From Saprospiraceae bacterium (lineage in GTDB: Bacteria; Bacteroidota; Bacteroidia; Chitinophagales; Saprospiraceae): a stretch of DNA of 64,000 bases. The stretch is taken from contig JAHDBJ010000009.1 of NCBI GenBank assembly GCA_020630435.1, positions 62,001-126,000 of the forward strand, written 5' to 3'. This document shows positions 9,300 to 17,993 of the stretch, piece by piece. Within the stretch, counting starts at the first letter, position 1. Each line of letters opens with the position of its first letter. The position numbers were made by a program, and so were the translations under genes. The notes beneath the pieces are model-generated. The model saw nothing but the letters and a program-made list of their open reading frames with translations, did no database searches and was not told the origin of the DNA.

Positions 9300-9995
9300 A
9301 TGATTAGATTATTTACACTTGTTGCTTGTATTGTTTTGTGCTGTACTATAGATATTTCAGCACAAATTACAGATCTTCTAAAGAGGAATACCAATTACCT
9401 TAGGGCATTTCCAGGTTCTAAAATTAAAGTAGATGGATGTCCATTTTTAAATAAAGAGTGGTTACCTTCTATTATTGATGCAGGAGATGATCGAAAAATG
9501 TCAGCTTTAGCAAGATATAGAGTACATGGTGACGAATTGGAAGTGTTTCACAAGGATAGAGTTTTTGCTTTAGATAAATCCTTGATTCGGTCCATCAAAC
9601 TAGGCAATAGATCGTTTATAGTGTGTTATGCTTTGAAAAAAAATAAGGAAATCCCAACCAAAACTTACTTAGAGGTCGTTTCTAAAGGGAGGGTGAATCT
9701 TTTATTACGCTACGGAAGTTATATACAAGAGGGAAAGAGTGATAGAGGTTTGATAGAAAGTATAGATGCTCAGTTAGTTATTAAAAGATCTTATTATATT
9801 CTTAGAGCTAATTCAGACATTGCTTTTGAGATTAAACGGAATAAAAAGCATATCCTTAACTTATTTGGTGAAAAGGCTTTGTTTGTCAAAAAATATATTA
9901 AAGACAATAGGTTGAGTTATAAGGATATAAAAGATCTAAATAAAATTTTCAATTATTATAATAATCTTGAAAAGAAAACGTCTATAACAATATAA
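9300..9995 (+). CDS. Exported protein of unrecognised family, paralogue A
   Basis: A 231-residue protein with a signal peptide (MIRLFTLVACIVLCC..., ending ISAQ at 22). It is the first of three tandem paralogues. Shared features are an N-terminal block K-V-D-G-x-P-F-L-x-x-E-W, a Y/SYIQEGK-S segment, and a C-terminal motif that runs RNKK-x-ILNLFG-x-KA-x-x-VKKY and ends KIFNYYNNL. The tail is lysine-rich and predicted to be helical. No enzymatic motif is seen. Periplasmic or outer-membrane-associated location is inferred from the signal peptide. I cannot assign a function. The cluster spacing (33 bp to the next ATG) suggests co-transcription with paralogue B. Confidence 0.8.
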   Translation: MIRLFTLVACIVLCCTIDISAQITDLLKRNTNYLRAFPGSKIKVDGCPFLNKEWLPSIIDAGDDRKMSALARYRVHGDELEVFHKDRVFALDKSLIRSIKLGNRSFIVCYALKKNKEIPTKTYLEVVSKGRVNLLLRYGSYIQEGKSDRGLIESIDAQLVIKRSYYILRANSDIAFEIKRNKKHILNLFGEKALFVKKYIKDNRLSYKDIKDLNKIFNYYNNLEKKTSITI

Positions 9996-10028
9996 CATTT
10001 AATTTATAAAGAACAGAAAAAATTGATT

Positions 10029-10787
10029 ATGAAGAACAGTATTCAAGTATTATTGATGGTATTATTTTTTGTAATGACTAACGAAATGGTAAAAGCACAA
10101 TGTACAAATTGTGGAGCAACAACTATTCTTGCTACAAACCCTGATATAAGTACAGCCTATGGAAATAATTCAGCTTTACTTAATCCTAGAGGTGTTATTA
10201 CAACATTCTCTCTTAAAAAGAAAACAATAGAAGGGAGTTCATATATAGATGAGGAATGGAAAGAAGCTAAAATCGTAACAGTTGATAATGAAGTTGTTCC
10301 TGCTAATGCAAGATATAATATAGAAAAAGATGAAATAGAGGTACAAATTGGACTTGAAATGTTTGTTCTAGAAAAAAAAGCTATACATAGGGTATACATT
10401 GGGAAGATGGCATTTATACCTCTACCAATGGTAGATGAAAAAACAGATGAAATTACAAAGCCTTATTATGAGCTACTTTCTGAAGGACAGATACCATTAT
10501 TATTACACCATAAGAGCTATATTCAAGAGGGAAAAGCAAGTACAGGGATGACAGAAGAAATTCCGAGTAAGCGAAGGGTTAGAACCATATATTATGTTCT
10601 TGAAGAAGATGGAAATATTCCTGTTAAACTTGGACGGAATAAAAAAAGTATACTAAATCTATTTGGTTCAAAGGCAAGTGAAGTTGAGAAATATGCTAAA
10701 AAGAACAAATTGAAATTTAAGAAAAAAGAGGAACTGTCTAAGATTTTTAGTTATTATAACAGTCTTTTTGAGGAGGTGGATAAGTAA
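10029..10787 (+). CDS. Exported protein of unrecognised family, paralogue B
   Basis: The ATG at 10029 gives a clean signal peptide (MKNSIQVLLMVLFFVMTNEMVKAQ); an in-frame TTG at 10023 lies just upstream and is less likely. The mature protein begins with a short CTNCG motif. It keeps the family pattern: EGSSYIDEEWKEAKI near the N terminus, HKSYIQEGKAS in the middle, and RNKKSILNLFGSKASEVEKY followed by KIFSYYNSL at the end. Function is unknown. It is one of three tandem copies (9300, 10029, 11009) that have diverged well beyond recent duplication but kept the same architecture. Confidence 0.8.
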   Translation: MKNSIQVLLMVLFFVMTNEMVKAQCTNCGATTILATNPDISTAYGNNSALLNPRGVITTFSLKKKTIEGSSYIDEEWKEAKIVTVDNEVVPANARYNIEKDEIEVQIGLEMFVLEKKAIHRVYIGKMAFIPLPMVDEKTDEITKPYYELLSEGQIPLLLHHKSYIQEGKASTGMTEEIPSKRRVRTIYYVLEEDGNIPVKLGRNKKSILNLFGSKASEVEKYAKKNKLKFKKKEELSKIFSYYNSLFEEVDK

Positions 10788-10833
10788 GGTTAGACGAAAT
10801 GGTCTTGGGGTGAAATTGTTGAAAAATAAACGT

Positions 10834-10870
10834 AAATACATCTCTAAAATAGGAGATGTATTTATTTTAA
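10834..10870 (+). terminator. Probable terminator after paralogue B
   Basis: Perfect 11-bp stem AAATACATCTC / GAGATGTATTT with an 8-nt loop, followed by a short T-rich tract (ATTTT). It lies about 45 bp after the stop codon. Confidence 0.6.
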
Positions 10871-11008
10871 ATAACAAAATAAGGGGTTGTTCTCTTTTTG
10901 ATAGCATAATAATTTGTCTAACTTATTAAAGGCAAGAGATAATTTAAATACAATGAGTTTTAAAAATTATTAGATAGAAATTTGTTTAACTTAATACTAT
11001 ATAAAATT

Positions 11009-11698
11009 ATGGATAAATTATTACTTCTAATCATTCTGTTTGCATTTTCAATTACAATTAATGCTCAATCTACTGGCTACAAAGTTGTTACTAAACAAAC
11101 AGATATTGAATCGTTGATGATAGCTCCGAATAATGTTGAGTTTGAAGTTGAAGGCAGTCCTTATCTAACAGAAGAGTGGAAAGAAGCTGAGATATTTACA
11201 ACTAAAGAACAACAAGCAAATGCTACTCTTAGATATCGGATATATGACGATATAATGGAAGTGCAACAAACTGATGGGAACTATCTTCTAGATAAAGAAA
11301 TTGTTCGAAAAATTGTCTTTAATGATAAAGTATTTGCGCCATATTACTTGGTCAATAATATGAACAAGTCGTACAAATTTGTATACTTCCAAGTATTATC
11401 AGAAGGTGATAAAACATTATTATTAAAGTATAAGCAAATAGTGGAAGATGTACAGAAAGATAATGGTTATAACAGTCATAATACTACCCCTAAGTTAATA
11501 CTTAAAAAAGATCTTTATGTATTGAATAAAGGAGAAAAAATAGCGGTTAAAACATTAAAAAAGAAAAAATCAATCCTTACACTTTTTGGTTCTAAAGCCA
11601 AAAAAATAGCACAATATGCCAAAAAAAAGAAACTAAAGTTTACTAAAAAAGATGATCTGATTTTGATTTTCGATTATTATAATAAACTTTCAGTTTAG
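11009..11698 (+). CDS. Exported protein of unrecognised family, paralogue C
   Basis: The ATG at 11009 gives the signal peptide MDKLLLLIILFAFSITINAQ; an upstream in-frame TTG at 10982 would add nine residues before it and is rejected. The mature part has the family blocks EVEGSPYLTEEWKEAEI, a YRIYDDIMEVQ strand, then KKKSILTLFGSKAKKIAQY and IFDYYNKL at the end. The C terminus is very lysine-rich. The previous gene ends with a probable terminator, so this copy may have its own promoter in the ~220-bp gap. Function is unknown. Confidence 0.8.
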   Translation: MDKLLLLIILFAFSITINAQSTGYKVVTKQTDIESLMIAPNNVEFEVEGSPYLTEEWKEAEIFTTKEQQANATLRYRIYDDIMEVQQTDGNYLLDKEIVRKIVFNDKVFAPYYLVNNMNKSYKFVYFQVLSEGDKTLLLKYKQIVEDVQKDNGYNSHNTTPKLILKKDLYVLNKGEKIAVKTLKKKKSILTLFGSKAKKIAQYAKKKKLKFTKKDDLILIFDYYNKLSV

Positions 11699-11741
11699 GA
11701 GAATTAACATTTTCTGCTTTCCTATTTTTAATTGGAATTTG

Positions 11742-11749
11742 TATTTTTG
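11742..11749 (+). promoter_or_regulatory. Candidate -7 promoter box TATTTTTG
   Basis: Exact match to the Bacteroidota -7 consensus TAnnTTTG, 30 bp upstream of the ATG at 11779. No convincing -33 TTG was identified. Confidence 0.45.
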
Positions 11750-11778
11750 AGATATTCAATGATTAAACATAAATAAAA

Positions 11779-12237
11779 ATGATCAGAAGTATTTTAAAAA
11801 TAGGAGTAGTTGTTGTTTTAGGTTTATTGATTTATAATTACTTTTTGGGGTCTCCTGAAGAAAAAGCACAATCCAAAGAAATTTTTGGAAAATTTAAAGA
11901 GGTTGGAAAGTCTATTGGGAATATGTTGAAAACAGAAAAAGGGAAGTTTGATAGTGGAAAATATGATAATGCATTAGGGAAAGTTCGGGAAATGCTAGGG
12001 AACTTGAAAAGTAAAGCTGGAGAAATTGGAGGTGATTATAAAGATAAGATCTCAAACCTCGAACAAAAAGAAAATGAGCTAGAAAATATGTTGAAACGCT
12101 TAAAAGAACTCGAACAAAACGGAACAAATTCTATCGCTCCAGGGGATCAGCCCTCTAATGAAGAATTTGTCAATAAGTTTGAAGGTTTCTTTAAAGAAAT
12201 GGAAAAAGTCGTTGACGATATGGAACGGCAACAATAA
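11779..12237 (+). CDS. Small membrane-anchored coiled-coil protein
   Basis: A 152-residue protein with one N-terminal hydrophobic segment (residues ~5-24, ILKIGVVVVLGLLIYNYFLG) without an obvious cleavage site, so probably a signal anchor. The rest is charged and helical, with a heptad-like stretch (KDKISNLEQKENELENMLKRLKELEQN) at about 93-120. I do not recognise a family. The topology suggests a periplasmic or cytoplasmic stalk on the inner membrane. It has its own promoter candidate and a strong terminator, so it is likely monocistronic. Confidence 0.75.
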   Translation: MIRSILKIGVVVVLGLLIYNYFLGSPEEKAQSKEIFGKFKEVGKSIGNMLKTEKGKFDSGKYDNALGKVREMLGNLKSKAGEIGGDYKDKISNLEQKENELENMLKRLKELEQNGTNSIAPGDQPSNEEFVNKFEGFFKEMEKVVDDMERQQ

Positions 12238-12248
12238 CTATGAACGAA

Positions 12249-12277
12249 AGCCCTACAAAAATTTGTAGGGCTTTTTA
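12249..12277 (+). terminator. Rho-independent terminator
   Basis: 11-bp perfect stem AGCCCTACAAA / TTTGTAGGGCT followed by TTTTT, 12 bp after the stop codon. Confidence 0.92.
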
Positions 12278-12403
12278 TATGTCAAAATGGTTTGAAAATA
12301 TACTCTACAAGTAGTAACGAACACATCGGTAATTATATGCTTCTATTCTCCTTTTTATTTAATCATATGTCTCTAAGTAATTATATCCTAATCACTAAAT
12401 AAC

Positions 12404-13279
12404 ATGAAAAAAATGGGCTTCATTTTGCTTTTTGGATTATTAGGATGGATTGGTATTTCTATATTTGGCTCTTTTTTTGCTACTAGACCTAGGCCTTTAA
12501 AAAATATGCCAAAAGCTAGCCATTTTTTTGATGTTCCTGTTGAACAAATCCAACTAAAATCTAAAGATAGTACAGTTATCTCGGCTTGGTATATTCCGAG
12601 TAAGACAAAGGATAAAGCTGTTATTTTACTTAATGGTATAGGTGGAAACAAAACAGGATTAATCAATCATGCTAAACTTTATTTGTCAAATGGCTTTAGT
12701 GTGTTTATGCCTGATTTAAGAGGGACAGGAGGTAGTGAAGGAAAGGCGATTACCTTCGGATGGTATGAACGCTGGGATTTTTTAGCAGCACTTCAATTTT
12801 TAGAAAAAAAAGAATATTCGACTATTGGTGGACATGGATTGTCACTAGGAGCGGCAACAATTGTCTATAGTGTACAAGAACAAGAAGTAGTTGACTTCGT
12901 TATCTTAGAGTCTTGTTACGATAACATAGAGCAGACTTTTCAAAACCGTCTAGATAAAATGAAATTACCTTATTTTGTAATGGTGTTATTGGTGAAGATA
13001 ACAGAATGGCGATTACAAATTACAACAAAGAATTTGACTCCCGATTGGTATATCCAAGCACTTAGAGTACCTACTCTTATACTGGCAGGGGATAGCGAAC
13101 AAAAAGTTAAGCCTGAAGAAACTAAACGCCTGTTTGAACGATGTGGAACTACTGAAAAGACACTTCATTTTATTACGGATGCCATTCATGTTAATTTTTA
13201 TAATCATGAGCAATATCAAACAGAATACTTGAATTATTGGGAGACATTTATGAAAAAATATGCCTTCATCATAGATTAA
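12404..13279 (+). CDS. Membrane-anchored alpha/beta hydrolase
   Basis: A 291-residue serine hydrolase of the alpha/beta fold (BAAT/S33-like, as in the YfhR/BEM46 group). An N-terminal hydrophobic segment (residues 4-26) anchors it. The nucleophile elbow is G-L-S-L-G with Ser147. The likely acid is Asp230 (LILAGDSEQKV) and the base His262 (DAIHVNFY). The oxyanion-side motif GIGGNKTG lies near 78-85. Substrate is unknown; an acyl-ester or peptide hydrolase acting at the membrane fits. It stands alone between two non-coding gaps. Confidence 0.85.
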   Translation: MKKMGFILLFGLLGWIGISIFGSFFATRPRPLKNMPKASHFFDVPVEQIQLKSKDSTVISAWYIPSKTKDKAVILLNGIGGNKTGLINHAKLYLSNGFSVFMPDLRGTGGSEGKAITFGWYERWDFLAALQFLEKKEYSTIGGHGLSLGAATIVYSVQEQEVVDFVILESCYDNIEQTFQNRLDKMKLPYFVMVLLVKITEWRLQITTKNLTPDWYIQALRVPTLILAGDSEQKVKPEETKRLFERCGTTEKTLHFITDAIHVNFYNHEQYQTEYLNYWETFMKKYAFIID

Positions 13280-13510
13280 AATAATCTAGTATACAATTCA
13301 AAATAACGCCTTAAAGTCAATAAAATTGATTGAATCTGAGGCTCAAGGTTGTCTATTTTTCAATTTAGAAGACTTTGAAATTAAATTTATTGTAATATAA
13401 TTTTCTGCCATTCTAGTTTAAAAATACTACTTATAAAATATATTAAGCCGTTTGTCAAGCGATCTATATACGGTTATATATCAAATCCTGCATTGATTTT
13501 TATTCCCTCC

Positions 13511-13518
13511 TATTTTTG
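13511..13518 (+). promoter_or_regulatory. Candidate -7 promoter box TATTTTTG
   Basis: Matches TAnnTTTG, 30 bp before the ATG at 13548, with a TTG at 13493-13495 as a possible but closely spaced -33 element. The spacing to the ATG is the same as for the candidate at 11742. Confidence 0.45.
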
Positions 13519-13547
13519 TATTTAAAATTTACTAATTATAAAAAATA

Positions 13548-14168
13548 ATGAATTTGTATATGAGAAAATTGATGGTTTTATTTACAAGCATTACAATGCT
13601 AATATTTTTATGTGTTTATAATACCTCTTGTGGTTTAGTAGGAAGTAAACATGATCTTTCAACTGTAGAAGGGAGCAAGGCTATAAAGGATGAATTAGTT
13701 AGTACAATAGGAGGGGATAAAGAGGTCTCACAAATCACACTATCATCTATTGAAGAATTATCTACACAATTAGACATTGCCGTTATTACACACCAACAAG
13801 GCGGGAAAGCCTTATCTACCTCTTATGACTTGAATGCTCAGAGACAAGCAATGGAATCAGAACTTAATAAACTTTTAGCAAAAAGTGTATTAAAAGGAGA
13901 AACTAAGAAAATCGAAGATATTGATTTTTCTTCTGTTCCAAAGCATATAGAACAAGCTCAAAAAATGATTCCCGAAGAGTATCAATATGAAGCAATTCAA
14001 AATTACACTATTGATTTTGCAGATAATAAAAGGAAAGATAAGTTTTTATTAAATGTAACTAAAAAAGGAGAAGGGAAAGAGCTTAGTGGGAAGCAAATTG
14101 TAACAAATTATTATCAAATTGGGTTTGAAACTCAATCGGATGGGACTCTTGTAATGAATGAACAATAA
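13548..14168 (+). CDS. Putative lipoprotein of unknown function
   Basis: A 206-residue protein with a hydrophobic signal and a possible lipobox (YNTSC-G, Cys28), so probably lipid-anchored in the envelope. The ATG at 13560 is an alternative start four codons in. The mature part is hydrophilic with a helical middle; no known family is recognised. It lies 12 bp upstream of an anchored protein and the two are likely an operon. Confidence 0.72.
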   Translation: MNLYMRKLMVLFTSITMLIFLCVYNTSCGLVGSKHDLSTVEGSKAIKDELVSTIGGDKEVSQITLSSIEELSTQLDIAVITHQQGGKALSTSYDLNAQRQAMESELNKLLAKSVLKGETKKIEDIDFSSVPKHIEQAQKMIPEEYQYEAIQNYTIDFADNKRKDKFLLNVTKKGEGKELSGKQIVTNYYQIGFETQSDGTLVMNEQ

Positions 14169-14180
14169 AATCACTTTAGA

Positions 14181-14882
14181 ATGCCTATATATTATATATT
14201 CCCAATTTGTGTTGGTTTATTTTTTCTGGTTTATTTTCTTATCATTTTACCAAAGATAAAGGGAAAAGCAGATAAAACCTATGCTACTCAAATGGAGGAA
14301 AACTACTTGAAGTTTAAAGGAAATGAGCAAAAGCATAGAAACGAGTATGCACAGAATAGTGAATATATCAAACATATTGCTGTTTCTATACCTGATGAAC
14401 CTATAAGAGGAGTTGTTTCCTGTATGGAAAGGCGAGAGTTCAAAGACGTTGTGAGGCAGGTAGGAGTAAATATAGCAGGTAAAGTGGTAGGAAAAGTTAC
14501 AGGGTTTGGATTTAAAGAAGTGGATAACTATGACAATTATTATCTCCTAATAACAGAAAAACATTTATACTATCTTCATTATGATGGGAATGGAGACTGT
14601 ATTGAAAAATTAAGTTTTTATCTTGATCTAATTGAAAATTTTGTAGTAGGGAATGCAAATTCAAAAGATATGCTTCAATACAATGCAACTCTTGGAAGTA
14701 GTAAAAGAATAAACTTTACATATGATGGTAAGAAAAGGCAATTTTTCTACTATCAAGTATTACTTCCTCATCCATTAGCCCAGGTTAAAAAATACTTTAA
14801 GAATAATGAGTTAGCTTCGGTAAATTATTTATTTGTAGAGCCTTTTAAAGATTTTATAAAGAAATACTCAAAAAATATTTAA
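14181..14882 (+). CDS. Single-pass membrane protein of unknown function
   Basis: The N terminus carries one strong transmembrane segment (MPIYYIFPICVGLFFLVYFLIILP). It is followed by a hydrophilic domain with alternating beta-like stretches (YYLLITEKHLYYLHY) that resembles PH-like or YcxB-type folds only loosely. There are no catalytic motifs. It probably forms a transcription unit with the lipoprotein 12 bp upstream. I cannot assign a function. Confidence 0.72.
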   Translation: MPIYYIFPICVGLFFLVYFLIILPKIKGKADKTYATQMEENYLKFKGNEQKHRNEYAQNSEYIKHIAVSIPDEPIRGVVSCMERREFKDVVRQVGVNIAGKVVGKVTGFGFKEVDNYDNYYLLITEKHLYYLHYDGNGDCIEKLSFYLDLIENFVVGNANSKDMLQYNATLGSSKRINFTYDGKKRQFFYYQVLLPHPLAQVKKYFKNNELASVNYLFVEPFKDFIKKYSKNI

Positions 14883-14897
14883 AATATGAAATGTGAT

Positions 14898-14935
14898 ATT
14901 GAATCAAGAGAATTAAAACCCTCTTGATTCAATTC
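14898..14935. terminator. Hairpin terminator between convergent genes
   Basis: Perfect 12-bp stem TTGAATCAAGAG / CTCTTGATTCAA with a 10-nt loop, lying between the stops of two convergent genes. It probably acts in both directions. Confidence 0.75.
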
Positions 14936-14956
14936 TAAATTTCTAGCGAATCTAAT

Positions 14957-16435
14957 TTAATGATGCAAATACCGTTGATTTTTATAATCTGCATAATTCC
15001 ATGAAAAGAACGAATGCCTTTGGGTACGGTGTTCAAAGTCATCAACTTTTTGATTTAAATTATGCTCTATCCAGTGCATATTCTTCCCACTTTTTTGCTT
15101 TAAAAGTGTTTTGTTTTCGAGTAAATAGTACAAATTTTTATCCGATACATCATGTATTAAAAAATCAGCATCAACATATTCACCTTTATGGATTTTGAGA
15201 TTATAATGTGTGATAAATCCATCCCAATTTACAGCACTCGCCAATATTAAAACGATATAAATAGCCCAAGAATTTTTATATAATAAGTGATAAAACGTCT
15301 TCTTATTTTTCACCTTAAGAAACATTGTCCAAAGGCCGTAAATGACCAAGGTTACAAAGATGAAAACACCAATTCGTTTGTAAGCTAAGGCATGGTGTTC
15401 AACGTATCTGAAATTTCTAGCAGCTACAGAAAGGGCTAGGAGAACATTTTGTGCAATCCATATATATGCTCCTATTTTTAAGGGTCGATTAAAGGATAGA
15501 AAATTGATATTTTTTCTAAAATAATAGACCAATATCCCCATTGCTAGGAGTATTGCCAAAATGAGAAGATATGTTCCTTGATGAACAAATGCTTTGAGTT
15601 CTACTGCAGAGTAGCCTTCATAATTAAACCAGACATACGATATATCACTGATATTTACAACAAAGAGTAAACCATTCAAAGCGATGATTAAAATCATGGC
15701 AATTCGGTATTCGTTTTTAAGGTCTACAGGCGTATAAAATGCTTTGCCTTTTTTTCGTTCTCGTGTGCGTTCTAGGTCTTCCTTTTTCCGATTTTGAATA
15801 AGGGTGAAAATTTGATCTTTTTCTTTCCAAATGATTCCCCCTACTATCAGTAAACCAAAGAATAGAAACAATAAACGTTCAATAGAAACATCAAAAGAAA
15901 AAAAGCCTCCTATAAAATCTGAAAAATTATCCGACCATGCTGCAAATTGGCTATTGGCATGATAGTAAATTCCAAAAAATACAAATAAAATAAGGCAAGG
16001 GATAATCGCTAAACGAGCATAACGAAACCGAAGCCATATGACATTAAGATCGTCAAACTGCGTAATCAACTTCTGGAAAGCCGTAAATGGTGTTTTTACG
16101 ATTTGGGCGAATGTCATATTGAAACTATAAAAAATAAATTTTAACGCAGATTCCTTAATAAACCCAACAGCCGTTACAAACGAAAGCATATACAAGACTT
16201 TACTCATTAACGAGTTATGCCACACGATAAAGCCCGCTAGGATAAAAGTGCCTAAGGTCGTCCATAAGGCTTGTGGCGACTGCCGAGCTTCAGGGTTAAA
16301 AGCATATAAGACTAACATGATAAACAAGGTGAAAATGAGAACATTGATCCCTAGTCCTTCCTGCCAGAAAAGGATATTGTATAGGATGATTCCCATTAGG
16401 ACAGCTATGTTCTCTAAGACTATTTTCTTATTCAT
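14957..16435 (-). CDS. Multi-pass membrane protein, DUF4153/DUF4173-like
   Basis: A 492-residue polytopic protein with about a dozen hydrophobic segments. The block VHQGTYLLILAILLAMGILVY, the RPLKIGAYIWIAQNVLLALSV stretch and HHALAYKRIGVFIFV are typical of the DUF4153/DUF4173 membrane family as I remember it; which of the two fits better cannot be decided here. A charged cytoplasmic loop (KKEDLERTRERKKGKAF) lies near residue 215-232. The hydrophilic C-terminal ~80 residues are probably exposed. The function of the family is not known to me. The DUF1361 gene is just upstream on the same strand (74 bp). Confidence 0.75.
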   Translation of the reverse strand: MNKKIVLENIAVLMGIILYNILFWQEGLGINVLIFTLFIMLVLYAFNPEARQSPQALWTTLGTFILAGFIVWHNSLMSKVLYMLSFVTAVGFIKESALKFIFYSFNMTFAQIVKTPFTAFQKLITQFDDLNVIWLRFRYARLAIIPCLILFVFFGIYYHANSQFAAWSDNFSDFIGGFFSFDVSIERLLFLFFGLLIVGGIIWKEKDQIFTLIQNRKKEDLERTRERKKGKAFYTPVDLKNEYRIAMILIIALNGLLFVVNISDISYVWFNYEGYSAVELKAFVHQGTYLLILAILLAMGILVYYFRKNINFLSFNRPLKIGAYIWIAQNVLLALSVAARNFRYVEHHALAYKRIGVFIFVTLVIYGLWTMFLKVKNKKTFYHLLYKNSWAIYIVLILASAVNWDGFITHYNLKIHKGEYVDADFLIHDVSDKNLYYLLENKTLLKQKSGKNMHWIEHNLNQKVDDFEHRTQRHSFFSWNYADYKNQRYLHH

Positions 16436-16509
16436 GATGGTTGATTTTAAGTTAGTTTAGAAATGATTTTCATCTATACTATTTTACTATGTTGATAAAT
16501 CGGGTATTT

Positions 16510-17211
16510 TTATTCCCGCACCTCTACCAAAACATAGAGCATTTGGTAAGTAATCATTAAAAAAATACTGATTACTAGGGCTAGACCTAGCGTGTTAAAA
16601 TGCGCCACAGGTTGAGACAAAACATTTAATAAATCGACGAATAAGGCATGAGGTCTAGTTATCACGTCCCAAGAGTTCCATCGTAAGAACCGCCCGATAT
16701 AAATTCCAAACCCACATAAAGGAATTGTAAAAAGAACTAAAAAATGGGCGATTCTTTTGCGGCACTTTTGCCGCAAATAACGATGAACTTCTAACAAAGA
16801 AAATAGCCCCAACATCAGACCCGTAAATGAAAATGAAAACAACAACATAACGTCATACCAACGGGGAATTGGGAGTCGTGTTTTCAAATGCAAAAAATCA
16901 GTAATGATGTATGGGGCATTGGGAAACAAAACTAACCATGCCATCAAAGTAATACCTATCAATATCTTCGAATTCCATCTTTCCAGCGTAAGCGAGACCA
17001 AGTAGGGCAACCATGCTAAAAATAAATTCCATAACAAAAAAAGATAGCTGATGTAAAAAGGGGCATCCCGTTCTACTCGAAACAAATCACCATCGTTTTG
17101 ATAGAATAACCTGACAAGGATTAGCATGAAACAGAATAAAGTTGCCAAGCATAGTGAAAAAAACAGATGGTACTGTTGCTTATCCCTGAATTGATTTTTT
17201 ATAAATTTCAT
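16510..17211 (-). CDS. DUF1361 membrane protein
   Basis: A 233-residue protein with about six transmembrane helices. The DUF1361 signatures are visible: LFPNAPYIITDFLHL near the middle, and GFGIYIGRFLRWNSWDVITRP toward the C terminus. The biochemical role of this family is unknown. It likely forms an operon with the DUF4153/4173-like gene downstream. The 170-bp inverted-repeat element lies directly upstream of its start. Confidence 0.88.
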   Translation of the reverse strand: MKFIKNQFRDKQQYHLFFSLCLATLFCFMLILVRLFYQNDGDLFRVERDAPFYISYLFLLWNLFLAWLPYLVSLTLERWNSKILIGITLMAWLVLFPNAPYIITDFLHLKTRLPIPRWYDVMLLFSFSFTGLMLGLFSLLEVHRYLRQKCRKRIAHFLVLFTIPLCGFGIYIGRFLRWNSWDVITRPHALFVDLLNVLSQPVAHFNTLGLALVISIFLMITYQMLYVLVEVRE

Positions 17212-17230
17212 GTGTTTGAATGTTGATTTA

Positions 17231-17400
17231 TTAAATACACTATAAATTAAGTTAATTGATATTTTTGAACAATGAATTTTTATTCAAATTGAGGCGTGAC
17301 ACAGCCTGATAGCCTTAGCTATCAAGGCGAGTACACAACGACAAGTTGGAGAAAAAAGCATGGTCAAAAGTTTAATAAATTTAATTTACAGTGTATTAAA
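17231..17400. mobile_element. Miniature inverted-repeat element, ~170 bp
   Basis: The ends are inverted repeats of about 27 bp (17231-17257 and 17400-17374), 23 of 27 positions matching; the shared core is ATACACTRTAAATTAA. The interior is less AT-rich than its surroundings and holds a hairpin TGATAGC-CTTA-GCTATCA at 17309-17326. No ORF is present. The right end covers the stop codon of the Coq4-like gene. No clear target duplication was found, so a non-autonomous transposon, a dispersed repeat, or a fold-back transcription terminator all remain possible. Confidence 0.55.
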
Positions 17401-17887
17401 GACTTAAAGTTGGATTAGTATTTAAATAAAGCAGCACTTCATCGATTGGTCTATTTAATCTTTTCTTGAAGTTTATATTGTAAATGATAGGAGAAGTTGC
17501 GCCACGTTTAAAGTCACGAATGAATTTCCCCCATACTTCGGGCATCAGTAGCCCTACGACCATTGTGCCGAGTACAGACAATGTTATTTTGCCGTTTCCT
17601 AGCAGGAAAAACTGCATTCTAATCTCATCCTCAACTTCTGTTTTATAACCTAAGATCAGGTGCAAAACGTCGTGTTCTTCTGAATTAGGGATGGGTTTTA
17701 AATTTCTTTTTTGTAAAAAAAGACCTAAAGCATTTCCTAGGGTATCTTTGGGAAAAGCGAGCAAATCTTGTACGCTTAAGTTCCATCGGGGTTTCTTTGG
17801 AGGGCGTAATTTTACATAAGAAGGAATTACAATTTCTACCAAAAAGTAGAATATGATTTCTCTAGTTTTTACAATTAATTTTTTCAT
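17396..17887 (-). CDS. Coq4-like protein
   Basis: The zinc motif HDxxHx11E that defines the Coq4 family is intact: His72, Asp73, His76 and Glu88 in HDVLHLILGYKTEVEDE. The rest of the 163-residue protein is about the size of the Coq4 core. In eukaryotes Coq4 supports ubiquinone assembly; Bacteroidota normally make menaquinone, so the role here is probably different. The ATG at 17887 gives MKKLIVKTREII; a start at 17944 would add 19 residues. The stop codon falls within the right inverted repeat of the adjacent element, so the natural 3' end could have been altered. Confidence 0.7.
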   Translation of the reverse strand: MKKLIVKTREIIFYFLVEIVIPSYVKLRPPKKPRWNLSVQDLLAFPKDTLGNALGLFLQKRNLKPIPNSEEHDVLHLILGYKTEVEDEIRMQFFLLGNGKITLSVLGTMVVGLLMPEVWGKFIRDFKRGATSPIIYNINFKKRLNRPIDEVLLYLNTNPTLSL

Positions 17888-17993
17888 GTTTGTTGTGGAT
17901 TTTATACACAGCACGACCTGTAAAAACAGTACTGTTTTATTCAATAAAAAATGTTCGTTTTATTCGTTTATCCTATTCTAAGTTGGATGTTAT

